5,179 nt of DNA from an uncultured Granulosicoccaceae bacterium (GCA_937941555.1 CALDHJ010000339.1:1-5179); one strand, 5' to 3'; shown: positions 1-5,179, counted from the stretch's first letter. Numbers and translations: made by a program. The notes: generated from the letters alone by a model not told the origin.

Positions 1-1891
1 CGCGAATCAACTGGTCGGCAAAAGCCGGGTAGCCGTCACTGATCAGGGCTTGTAATAAAGGGTGCTCGGGCAGGCGGGTCTGAATGATGACTTCACCGCG
101 TCGCTCGGCGCGCCCGGCGCGTCCGGCTACCTGCAACACCGTCTGGCCCAGTGTTTCGGCGGCGCGGAAGTCGACACGGTAGAGGCCGCCGTCGGCGTCG
201 AGCACACCGACCAGGGTCACACGCGGAAAGTGGTGGCCCTTGGCGAGCATCTGTGTGCCGACGAGAATATCGGCGTCGCCGCGGTGTGCGGTATCGAGTG
301 CGGCGTCGAGCGCGCCCTTGCGGCGGGTGTTGTCGCGGTCAATGCGCAGCACCGTGTTGTTCGGGAAGCGGTCGCGCAGTTCGTCCTCGACGCGTTCACT
401 GCCTTGCCCCACCTGCGCGAGTGTCGGTTCGCCACAGTGCTCGCACACCGTCGGCAACGGGCGTTCGCCGCCGCAGTGGTGGCAGTGCATGTGGCGGGTG
501 CTGCGGTGCCAGGTCAGGTGCGCGTCGCAGCGTTGGCAGTCCACGGCCTCACCGCAGCTCTCGCACACGATCACCGGCGCGTATCCGCGGCGGTTGATGA
601 AGATCAATGCCTGCCCACCGGCCTCGAGGTGGCGGGTCATCGTCTCGATCAGCTTGTCGCTGAGGCCGGCGCGGAGCGTGCCGCGTCGGACGTCGAGCAG
701 TTTGATCGTCGGTGGCACCGCGCCGCCCGCACGTTCGCGCAGGTGCAGGTGCAGGTATTTCTTGTCGCGGGCGTTGCTCAGGGTCTCGAGGGAGGGGGTG
801 GCGGTGCCCATGACCAGCGGAATGCCGCGTTCACTCGCGCGCACCAACGCCAGGTCGCGACCGTGGTAGCGCAGACCATCCTGTTGCTTGAGCGAGAGGT
901 CGTGTTCCTCGTCGATCACGATCAGACCGAGCGCGGGCATCGGGGTGAACACGCTCGAGCGCGTGCCGATCACGACCCGCACCTGGCCGTTGCGCGCCCA
1001 CTGCCAGCGTTGCAGGCGTTCACTGTCGTTCAGCGCGGAATGCAAGACTGCCACGGGCTGTTGCAGGCGTGCTGTGAAGCGCCGCACCAGCTGCGGCGTC
1101 AAGCCGATTTCCGGCACCATCACCAGCACCTGCTCGCCACGGGCGAGGACCGCTTCGATCAGGTGCAGGTAGACCTCCGTCTTGCCGCTGCCGGTCACAC
1201 CTTCAAGCAGTACCGGTTGGTAGCGCCCGAGCGATTCGCTCACTGCGTCGACAGCGCGCTGCTGTTCCGGGTTTAGCGTTTGCGCGGCGGTGGGTGCGGT
1301 TTCCACCGCGGGCGGTGCAGGGGCGTCAAGCGACACCGCTTCTACCCAGCCGCGTTCGATCAGTCGTCGCGTTGCGTCGCGCCAGTTGGTGGCGTGTTCG
1401 CGGAGTGTCTCGGCGCTCTGCGGTCCGGCCTGGAGCGCGGCGAACACGCGACGTTGTACCGGTGCCCGCGCAAGCAACCGATCCAGTGCTGTGGTCGTGC
1501 ACTGTGCCCCGTCTGGCGTGAGTTGCCAGCCTTCACGCTGGCGGTCGAGTGGCGTGCCGGGGTCGCGCAGCGCAACGGGCAATGCGTGGTGCAGCGCTTC
1601 GCCGATCGGGTAGACGTAGTAGCGCGAGGCAAAGTCCATGAGGTTGAGGGTTGCCGCGTCGAGGCAGGGCGCGCTGTCGAGAACCGCCGAGACACGGCGC
1701 AATTTGTCGCGTGGCACGTCGGTGTGATCGCGGGTTTCGATCAGGATGCCGAGCTTCTGACTGCGGCCGAATGGCACGCGCAGGCGGGTGCCCGGCAGGG
1801 GATCGGTGTCGACGTCAGACGGGGCGGCGTAGTCGAATAGCGTACACAGTGGCGCCGGGACGGCGACACGGTAAATGGGGTGCTGCGGCAT
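1..1891 (-). CDS. priA: Primosomal protein N' (replication restart helicase PriA), 3' end cut by window edge
   Basis: PriA is a 3'-to-5' superfamily 2 DNA helicase that recognises stalled or collapsed forks and reloads the replicative helicase outside oriC. My reading of the minus strand from the ATG at 1891 is open for 630 codons to the window edge; E. coli PriA has about 730 residues, so roughly 100 C-terminal residues are missing. The N-terminal 3'-DNA-binding domain covers about residues 1-105 and a winged-helix part about 110-185. Helicase motifs follow: Walker A GVTGSGKT (231-238), PEIGLTPQ (260-267), GTRSSVF (309-315), DEEHD (327-331) and GTATPS (362-367). Eight zinc-binding cysteines lie at 443, 446, 452, 455, 470, 473, 483 and 486, and GRAGRA at 590-595 is helicase motif VI. 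No Shine-Dalgarno is visible before this ATG, but the residues after it match the usual PriA N-terminus. Residues 334 and 340, in the loop after DEEHD, are Leu. Identity is secure. Confidence 0.97.
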   Translation of the reverse strand, partial: MPQHPIYRVAVPAPLCTLFDYAAPSDVDTDPLPGTRLRVPFGRSQKLGILIETRDHTDVPRDKLRRVSAVLDSAPCLDAATLNLMDFASRYYVYPIGEALHHALPVALRDPGTPLDRQREGWQLTPDGAQCTTTALDRLLARAPVQRRVFAALQAGPQSAETLREHATNWRDATRRLIERGWVEAVSLDAPAPPAVETAPTAAQTLNPEQQRAVDAVSESLGRYQPVLLEGVTGSGKTEVYLHLIEAVLARGEQVLVMVPEIGLTPQLVRRFTARLQQPVAVLHSALNDSERLQRWQWARNGQVRVVIGTRSSVFTPMPALGLIVIDEEHDLSLKQQDGLRYHGRDLALVRASERGIPLVMGTATPSLETLSNARDKKYLHLHLRERAGGAVPPTIKLLDVRRGTLRAGLSDKLIETMTRHLEAGGQALIFINRRGYAPVIVCESCGEAVDCQRCDAHLTWHRSTRHMHCHHCGGERPLPTVCEHCGEPTLAQVGQGSERVEDELRDRFPNNTVLRIDRDNTRRKGALDAALDTAHRGDADILVGTQMLAKGHHFPRVTLVGVLDADGGLYRVDFRAAETLGQTVLQVAGRAGRAERRGEVIIQTRLPEHPLLQALISDGYPAFADQLIR

Positions 1892-1945
1892 GGCGGCATT
1901 ACACCATATTGCGGCTGCTGCCAAGCGATTTCAGAGGGCGTGCAG

Positions 1946-1980
1946 TCATCCACAGAAACTGTGGATAACTTTGTGGATGG
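1946..1980. promoter_or_regulatory. Cluster of three DnaA-box-like 9-mers
   Basis: Against the DnaA box consensus TTATCCACA: 1946-1954 on the plus strand reads TCATCCACA (one mismatch); 1960-1968 on the minus strand is an exact TTATCCACA; 1972-1980 on the minus strand reads CCATCCACA (two mismatches, at the less constrained 5' end). The first two face each other and form a perfect 8-bp inverted repeat, ATCCACAG / CTGTGGAT, around AAA (1948-1966). The last two are direct repeats 12 bases apart. The cluster lies 55-90 bases upstream of the priA start codon, so DnaA could act on priA or on the DNA itself. The matches are seen in the sequence; binding is inferred. Confidence 0.6.
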
Positions 1981-2042
1981 TCTGCGTACTATGGGCTCTC
2001 GTTGCGATATTGACGCACTTTTTTTGGGTTGGTCCAAAAGTG

Positions 2043-2070
2043 ACCATAACATGAATATGCTATATATCAA
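2043..2070 (-). promoter_or_regulatory. Candidate sigma70-type promoter reading toward priA
   Basis: On the minus strand, a -35-like TTGATA (2065-2070) and a -10-like TATGGT (2043-2048) are separated by 16 bases. A TG one base before the -10 gives an extended -10 element. Transcription would begin near 2035 and leave a leader of about 145 nt before priA, with the DnaA-box cluster inside the transcribed leader. The region is AT-rich, so chance matches are easy. A weaker alternative, TTGGCA-15-TGTAAT, lies directly upstream of the priA ATG and would give an almost leaderless mRNA. Confidence 0.35.
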
Positions 2071-2077
2071 TAAGATA
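2065..2077 (+). promoter_or_regulatory. Possible IHF-binding site
   Basis: TATCAA-TAAG-ATA matches the IHF consensus WATCAANNNNTTR with one mismatch and lies in the most AT-rich part of the intergenic region, between the DnaA-box cluster and the lone DnaA box. IHF bends DNA at oriC and at datA/DARS-type loci. The consensus is degenerate and the site overlaps the -35 of the candidate minus-strand promoter, so this is suggestive only. Confidence 0.25.
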
Positions 2078-2145
2078 GAGCAATTGTCAGTGAAACGTTC
2101 AAGCTACAGCGCAAAAGTAGTTGTTTTTCTGACACCTCGGGCCGT

Positions 2146-2154
2146 TGTGAATAA
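2146..2154 (-). promoter_or_regulatory. Lone relaxed DnaA box
   Basis: The minus strand reads TTATTCACA, which fits the relaxed DnaA box TTWTNCACA exactly and differs from TTATCCACA by one base. It lies about 165 bases from the three-box cluster, on the far side of the lowest-GC stretch, and has the same orientation as the exact box at 1960-1968. A single 9-mer of this kind is not significant alone; its value comes from the nearby cluster. Confidence 0.35.
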
Positions 2155-2259
2155 AGTTAAAAAATCGCTTGCCATGTTGGTAAAAATTTGCGTTTGGCTG
2201 GTCGCATCGGAACGTGCCGTTATGCAGCACTACAGGGTGTCTTAGTGGAAGGCCACTTA

Positions 2260-2289
2260 TTGCTTGAGGCAACCTCTTTGCCCTATGAT
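2260..2289 (+). promoter_or_regulatory. Promoter of tRNA-Pro
   Basis: A -35-like TTGCTT (2260-2265) and a good -10 hexamer TATGAT (2284-2289) are 18 bases apart. The bases after the -10 are GGCGGGC, a GC-rich discriminator typical of stable-RNA promoters under stringent (ppGpp/DksA) control in Proteobacteria. Transcription would start near 2296, leaving only about seven bases before the mature tRNA 5' end. The hexamers and spacing are seen directly; stringent control is inferred. Confidence 0.6.
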
Positions 2290-2302
2290 GGCGGGCTCGG
2301 TT

Positions 2303-2379
2303 CGGGGTGTAGCTCAGCCTGGTAGAGCACTGTCTTCGGGAGGCAGGGGCCGGAGGTTCGAATCCTCTCACCCCGACCA
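2303..2379 (+). tRNA. tRNA-Pro (anticodon CGG), CCA encoded
   Basis: A complete 77-nt cloverleaf can be folded by eye. The acceptor stem pairs CGGGGTG (2303-2309) with CACCCCG (2369-2375), followed by discriminator A2376 and encoded CCA (2377-2379). The D arm is GCTC (2312-2315) with GAGC (2325-2328) around a loop containing GG. The anticodon stem CTGTC/GGCAG (one T-G pair) encloses TTCGGGA, giving anticodon CGG at 2337-2339 and a purine at position 37. The T arm GGAGG/CCTCT closes TTCGAAT. The C1-G72 first pair and A73 are the bacterial tRNA-Pro identity pattern. It reads CCG codons. No clear rho-independent terminator follows in 2380-2457, where it converges with the MBL-fold gene. Confidence 0.97.
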
Positions 2380-2457
2380 TTTCAACGCGGTCCCGCCCGC
2401 AATCGCCACGGCGCCACATCTCCGATCGGCAGTCCCCCTGTTTCGAAGCGGCCTAGA

Positions 2458-3339
2458 TCAGCCCATGTGCGGCACTGCACCCGGGTGCAACGGGACCTCC
2501 ATCAGGTCCTCGCCCCAAATGATCCGCCCCGCGTAGACCTCGGCCATTTCGCTGATGCAGCGTTCGCGCACGCCGTGGGCGTCCATCTGCGGCGTGAAGT
2601 GCGTGGTTACCAATGTCTTGACGTTGGCCTCGGCTGCGGTGCGGGCGGCTTCGAGGTGGCCTGAGGACGTCTGCCGTTTGTCGGCGGTAAAGGTGCCGGA
2701 GATGAAGTAACACATGTGGATGAGAAGGTCGGCGTCTTGCGCCAGGTCGAGAATGCCCTCGCACTGGCCGGTGTCGCCCGAGTAGACCAAGACGCCCTCG
2801 TTGGTCTCGAGCCGAAAGCCGTAGGGTTCGATCTGGTCCGGCTGGTGGAAGACCTTTCGCACAGTGACCTTCCAGTTATCGCTTTCGATCACTTGGCCAT
2901 CAAACAGCGCCGTGATGTTCGGGGCCGGGCGCTTGCGCGGCAGCACGCCGCCGCGGTTGAGGTACACACGTTGGCTGCCGGCCGAGTTCATGCGGCCGTC
3001 GAGATCGTTGTGGTACACGCCGTTCTCGCCGAACAAGAGGTCCGACATCCGTTGCATGTAGGCCGGCGCGTAGACGTTTAGGTCCGGGATCTGCCCCGCG
3101 CCCTGGTCCCAGCGGCTGTGCACCAAACGCGGGAAGTCCAGGCAGTGATCAGTATGCAGGTGCGAGAAAAACACGGTGTTGAGGTCCACCGCCCGCTTGC
3201 CCGCGCGCAGGAAGTTGGCGTGCGCTCCGGCGCCGTGGTCGAACACCAGCATCTCGTCACCGATCTCGACCAGGTAACCTGAGCTCGCGCGGTTCAACAT
3301 TGGCACGGGCGAGCCCGTGCCGAGCAGTGTCACTTTCAT
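2458..3339 (-). CDS. MBL-fold metallo-hydrolase, RNase Z-like
   Basis: This 293-residue protein is a metallo-beta-lactamase-fold hydrolase, probably cytoplasmic: no signal peptide or membrane segment is visible. It opens with the RNase Z/AtsA-type strand VTLLGTGSPVP (3-13). The two-metal site is recognisable: H60, H62, D64 and H65 in HLHTDH, H165 in VFHQ, D189 in SGDT, H228 in SGHLEAA and H247 in TTHFTP. The GH-x-EAA and THFT blocks match the C-terminal metal motifs of the RNase Z branch. Residues about 95-145 do not resemble the tRNA-gripping arm I expect of tRNase Z, and HMCYF (208-212) replaces the usual HEAT-like segment, so tRNA processing is doubtful. AtsA-like arylsulfatase, lactonase or phosphodiesterase activity is equally possible. 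It starts 35 bases after the amidase stop, behind a strong ribosome-binding site, and is probably the last gene of that operon. Confidence 0.88.
   Translation of the reverse strand: MKVTLLGTGSPVPMLNRASSGYLVEIGDEMLVFDHGAGAHANFLRAGKRAVDLNTVFFSHLHTDHCLDFPRLVHSRWDQGAGQIPDLNVYAPAYMQRMSDLLFGENGVYHNDLDGRMNSAGSQRVYLNRGGVLPRKRPAPNITALFDGQVIESDNWKVTVRKVFHQPDQIEPYGFRLETNEGVLVYSGDTGQCEGILDLAQDADLLIHMCYFISGTFTADKRQTSSGHLEAARTAAEANVKTLVTTHFTPQMDAHGVRERCISEMAEVYAGRIIWGEDLMEVPLHPGAVPHMG
3302..3321. repeat. Perfect 9-bp inverted repeat in the 5' coding region of the MBL-fold gene
   Basis: GGCACGGGC (3302-3310) and GCCCGTGCC (3313-3321) are exact reverse complements two bases apart. In the mRNA they form an 8-bp GC-rich stem closed by a four-base loop, covering codons 7-13 (the GTGSPVP segment), starting about 18 nt after the start codon. 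Such a stem could slow early elongation or compete with initiation, although conserved codons may produce it by chance. Confidence 0.5.
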
Positions 3340-3343
3340 GGTG

Positions 3344-3349
3344 CCTCCT
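3344..3349 (-). promoter_or_regulatory. Strong ribosome-binding site of the MBL-fold gene
   Basis: The minus strand carries a complete AGGAGG four bases before the ATG at 3339. The spacing is slightly short, but the full anti-SD match fixes this start and suggests independent, efficient translation of the distal gene. Confidence 0.8.
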
Positions 3350-3374
3350 GTTGGGAATGTGGACGAGGACGGCG

Positions 3375-4796
3375 TTAACGGTCTGCCAACTGCCGCACCG
3401 TCATTGGCAAAGGGGGTTGGAAACCGATCATCGGCGCCAGCGTTTGCACGAACTGTATCAAGTGAAGATCGCTGCGTTTGCGGCCAATCAACTGAACACC
3501 GCAGGGCATACCGTCAGGCGTACTGGCAACTGGAAACGCGAGCGCGGGCAACTGCAGTGCCGGGGTCAGTTCGATCGGGGTCCAGTCTTCGTGGATGCCG
3601 TCGGCGGTGGCCTTGGCGGCGAAGGGCAGCTGTGTTGTGGTGGGCCACAGCAGAACATCGCAGGTCTCGAAAAACCGTTCCACCGTGTGGATGGCACGGT
3701 CGCGCGTGCGCATGGCGTCGCGCAGTTGGTCTGCAGTCACCGCGTTGCCGCGCGCAGTGGCAGCGACAAGTTCGGGGGAGAACTGCGCGGGCGCTCGACT
3801 GATCTGTTCGCCGAGTTTGCAGCTCACGCCGAAGGCGCGCAGTGTTGCTTGTGCGGCGTGAAGGCCACTCAGATCCGGCTCGGCTTCGATTACCTCGGCG
3901 CCGACGTCTGTCAGCAATTGCCGCAGTGGCGAGAGCGCGGCGACCACGGCTTCGGACGTGCGTGCGCCAGCCGGGGTCAAGCACCAGGCAATGCGCAGGC
4001 CCTGCAAGGGGTTGGCACCTGCGACCAAGGCGTCTGGCATATCGCTGAGTGGCGCGCGGCGCGGCGCACGCATCGCATCGAAGCACAGCGCGAGGTCATC
4101 GGCCGTGCGCGCCATCGGGCCGATCACATCGGTGCCTTCGAAGGGATCGATCTTCGGCCAGTTCGGCACCACGCCGCTTGTGGGCCGCAGGCCGTAGAGG
4201 CCGCACCATGCCGCGGGACCGCGAATGGACCCGGCGATATCGCTGCCGTCCGCCAGCGCAACGAAATGCGCTGCCAGCGCCGCGGCCGAACCGCCCGACG
4301 AGCTGCCGACCGTCTTGGCGGGATTGAGCGGGTTGCGCGTGAGGCCCGCAATCGCGTTGTCGGTCTGGCCGCCGTGGCGCCCGTGGCCAAGCTCCGGCAG
4401 GTTGGTTTTGCCGAGCACGATGGCGCCGGCGTCCAGCAGGTTGTCGACGTGCGCGGCGTTGACGGTAGCGATGTCATCGGCGAAAGCACGTGATCCGCGT
4501 GTGAAACGCAAGCCTGCCACCGGTGCCGAGTCCTTGATGCCGATCGGCAGACCGAAGAGCGGCCCGGAGACCGCGCTACGCCGGTGTTGCGCATCCAGCG
4601 CGTCAGCTCGTGCACGGGCGCCGGCGAGGTCGAGGGTGATGAAGGCGTTAACGGTGGCGTTGTGTTCTTCGATTGCAGCAACGTGCGCATCGAGCAGCTC
4701 ACGCACTGAAACGTCTCGCCGGCGAATCAGGGCGGCTTGCTGGCTGGCAGACAAGTTGTTGAGCACGCAGGGCACTCCACTGGAAGGCGGTGCCAT
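3375..4796 (-). CDS. Amidase (amidase-signature family)
   Basis: This is a full-length amidase-signature serine hydrolase of 473 residues, the group containing GatA, aryl-acylamidases and 6-aminohexanoate-cyclic-dimer hydrolase. The family cleaves amide bonds with a Ser-cisSer-Lys triad. By motif spacing the triad is K88 (GIKD), S166 (in GSSSGGSAAALA, 164-175) and S190 (in GSDIAGSIRGPA, 184-195). The family hallmarks GKTNLPE (129-135), RNPLNP (154-159) and a C-terminal FPVASTPDGMPCGVQLIG (421-438) are intact. GSDIAGSIR differs from the GSDTGGSIR form of GatA, and no gatB or gatC is seen, so it is more likely catabolic than tRNA-dependent. No signal peptide is visible. It follows the TRAP permease by 95 bases and precedes the MBL-fold gene by 35. 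The ATG has no clear Shine-Dalgarno; a GTG at 4766 (residue 11) has GGAG eight bases upstream and may be the true start. Substrate unknown. Confidence 0.93.
   Translation of the reverse strand: MAPPSSGVPCVLNNLSASQQAALIRRRDVSVRELLDAHVAAIEEHNATVNAFITLDLAGARARADALDAQHRRSAVSGPLFGLPIGIKDSAPVAGLRFTRGSRAFADDIATVNAAHVDNLLDAGAIVLGKTNLPELGHGRHGGQTDNAIAGLTRNPLNPAKTVGSSSGGSAAALAAHFVALADGSDIAGSIRGPAAWCGLYGLRPTSGVVPNWPKIDPFEGTDVIGPMARTADDLALCFDAMRAPRRAPLSDMPDALVAGANPLQGLRIAWCLTPAGARTSEAVVAALSPLRQLLTDVGAEVIEAEPDLSGLHAAQATLRAFGVSCKLGEQISRAPAQFSPELVAATARGNAVTADQLRDAMRTRDRAIHTVERFFETCDVLLWPTTTQLPFAAKATADGIHEDWTPIELTPALQLPALAFPVASTPDGMPCGVQLIGRKRSDLHLIQFVQTLAPMIGFQPPLPMTVRQLADR
4775..4778 (-). promoter_or_regulatory. 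Possible ribosome-binding site supporting a GTG start of the amidase
   Basis: GGAG on the minus strand lies eight bases before a GTG at 4764-4766. Starting there removes ten residues and gives an N-terminus of the form M-LNNLSASQQ, close to the usual beginning of amidase-signature proteins. The upstream ATG at 4796 is preceded only by a weak context. Confidence 0.4.
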
Positions 4797-4834
4797 CTAG
4801 AGTAGACCCGGTGCAGCTGCGCCATCCAGCGCAT

Positions 4835-4864
4835 TCGCACAGGACCCGCGTGGTCCTTGTGCGA
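4835..4864. repeat. Intercistronic hairpin between TRAP permease and amidase
   Basis: TCGCACAGGACC (4835-4846) and GGTCCTTGTGCGA (4852-4864) pair along 12 bp with one bulged base, around the five-base loop CGCGT. On the minus-strand transcript it lies after the permease stop and before the amidase start. There is no U-tract on either side, so a classic rho-independent terminator is unlikely. It could act as a processing or 3'-stabilising stem that uncouples transporter and enzyme levels, or be a member of a dispersed REP-like family. Confidence 0.6.
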
Positions 4865-4891
4865 TCCGCGGTTGCGGTTTGTTGTCCGGCC

Positions 4892-5179
4892 TCAGCCGTC
4901 GAGCAAGGCCGGTAGTGTCAGCGAGATGGCCGGCACGAAGGTGATCAGCATCAGCGCGACGAAGATCGCGAGGTAGAAGGGCCAAATGGTCCGCACAGCT
5001 TTCTCGATCGGTAGCTTCCCGACGGCACATCCGACGAACAGACAGGTTCCGACCGGCGGCGTGCAGAGGCCGAGACCGAGGTTGACCAACAGGATCATGC
5101 CGAACTGCAGCGGGTCGATGCCGAGTGCAGCCATGACGGGCAGGAAGATCGGGGTGCAGATCAGAATGAGTGCGGCCAT
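4892..5179 (-). CDS. TRAP transporter large permease (DctM family), C-terminal part only
   Basis: The last 95 residues of a DctM-type TRAP permease are present; the start lies beyond the right edge, and the Met at 5177-5179 is probably internal. DctM is the 12-helix membrane subunit that, with DctQ and a periplasmic binding protein (DctP), imports carboxylates or related solutes using the sodium gradient. Three hydrophobic segments are visible: about residues 1-20 (with CTPIFLPV), 26-54 and 66-88. The family pattern is clear in the Gly-Ile-Asp-Pro...Phe-Gly turn, the NLGLGLCTPPVG block, and a hydrophobic end followed by a short polar tail. dctQ and dctP would be expected upstream, to the right of the window. 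The amidase begins 95 bases after its stop, suggesting that the imported solute or a product of it is the amidase substrate. Confidence 0.92.
   Translation of the reverse strand: MAALILICTPIFLPVMAALGIDPLQFGMILLVNLGLGLCTPPVGTCLFVGCAVGKLPIEKAVRTIWPFYLAIFVALMLITFVPAISLTLPALLDG

Larger units (their letters stand above)
1892..2302. other. AT-rich intergenic region between priA and tRNA-Pro, no convincing gene
   Basis: These 411 bases separate the start of priA from the tRNA. Base composition falls sharply here: 2041-2100 has 19 G or C in 60, and 2101-2160 has 25 in 60, while the genes on both sides are clearly GC-rich. Open frames across it have no recognisable protein features and run into the tRNA or into priA antisense, so I do not call a gene. 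What it holds is listed separately: a three-member DnaA-box cluster, a lone relaxed DnaA box, an IHF-like site, a candidate minus-strand promoter and the tRNA promoter. I saw no GATC (Dam) site in it. Confidence 0.75.

Noticed and set aside
62..1276. Long plus-strand open frame (about 400 codons), with another at 1280-1840, opposite priA
   Set aside because: These are antisense to an unmistakable priA reading frame; their composition (Ala, Val, His, Gln, Arg rich with no domain) is the usual mirror of a GC-rich gene.
2022..2039. TTTTGG-GTTGGT-CCAAAA inverted repeat next to a T-run, considered as a terminator
   Set aside because: The stem is short and AT-rich, and the T-run precedes rather than follows the stem on the plus strand; on the minus strand it is followed by A residues.
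1880..2245. Plus-strand frame of 121 codons across the AT-rich intergenic region
   Set aside because: It overlaps the priA start, has no visible Shine-Dalgarno or domain, and spans the DnaA boxes; low-GC non-coding DNA explains it better.
2244..2257. AGTGG-AAGG-CCACT small hairpin upstream of the tRNA promoter
   Set aside because: Five-base arms are expected by chance and no gene ends just before it.
2099..2419. Minus-strand frame containing VRGFEPPAPASRRQ
   Set aside because: It is the antisense translation of the same tRNA, a frequent spurious annotation, and extends through the non-coding AT-rich region.
2264..2536. Plus-strand frame containing VAQPGRALSSGGRGRRFE
   Set aside because: This is the well-known false protein produced by translating a tRNA gene; it covers the tRNA-Pro cloverleaf.
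3300..4493. Plus-strand open frame of 397 codons opposite the amidase
   Set aside because: The minus strand has complete amidase-signature motifs; the plus-strand product shows no domain and is a GC-rich shadow.
1..5179. CRISPR array, insertion sequence or tandem repeats
   Set aside because: No regularly spaced repeats, transposase motifs or terminal inverted repeats with target duplications were seen on reading both strands.

Overview
This GC-rich window reads like chromosomal DNA of a proteobacterium, most likely gammaproteobacterial. The reasons are a PriA of Proteobacteria type, a CCA-encoding tRNA-Pro(CGG), a TRAP-type carboxylate transporter and strong AGGAGG-type translation signals. 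The genus cannot be fixed from sequence alone. All three right-hand genes and priA are on the minus strand; the tRNA is on the plus strand.

Layout from left to right. (1) 1-1891: priA, the replication-restart helicase, cut by the left window edge, with about 100 C-terminal residues outside. (2) 1892-2302: a 411-base region with no convincing gene, much richer in A+T than its surroundings. It holds three closely spaced DnaA-box-like 9-mers (one exact TTATCCACA), a fourth relaxed box further on, an IHF-like site and a candidate minus-strand promoter. (3) 2303-2379: tRNA-Pro(CGG) with its own sigma70-like promoter and GC-rich discriminator. (4) 2380-2457: a short convergent spacer with nothing recognised. 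(5) 2458-5179: a minus-strand, probably co-transcribed run read right to left: the end of a TRAP transporter large permease (dctM-like), an amidase-signature hydrolase, and a metallo-beta-lactamase-fold hydrolase related to RNase Z. An imperfect hairpin sits between permease and amidase.

The right-hand genes look like an uptake-and-hydrolysis cassette. The TRAP system would import an organic acid or similar solute, the amidase would cleave an amide bond, and the MBL-fold enzyme may perform another hydrolytic step. The substrate is unknown. The part most worth a second look is the priA-tRNA intergenic region, whose DnaA boxes, AT-rich tract and IHF-like site resemble an origin, a DnaA-titration/reactivation locus, or DnaA control of priA.
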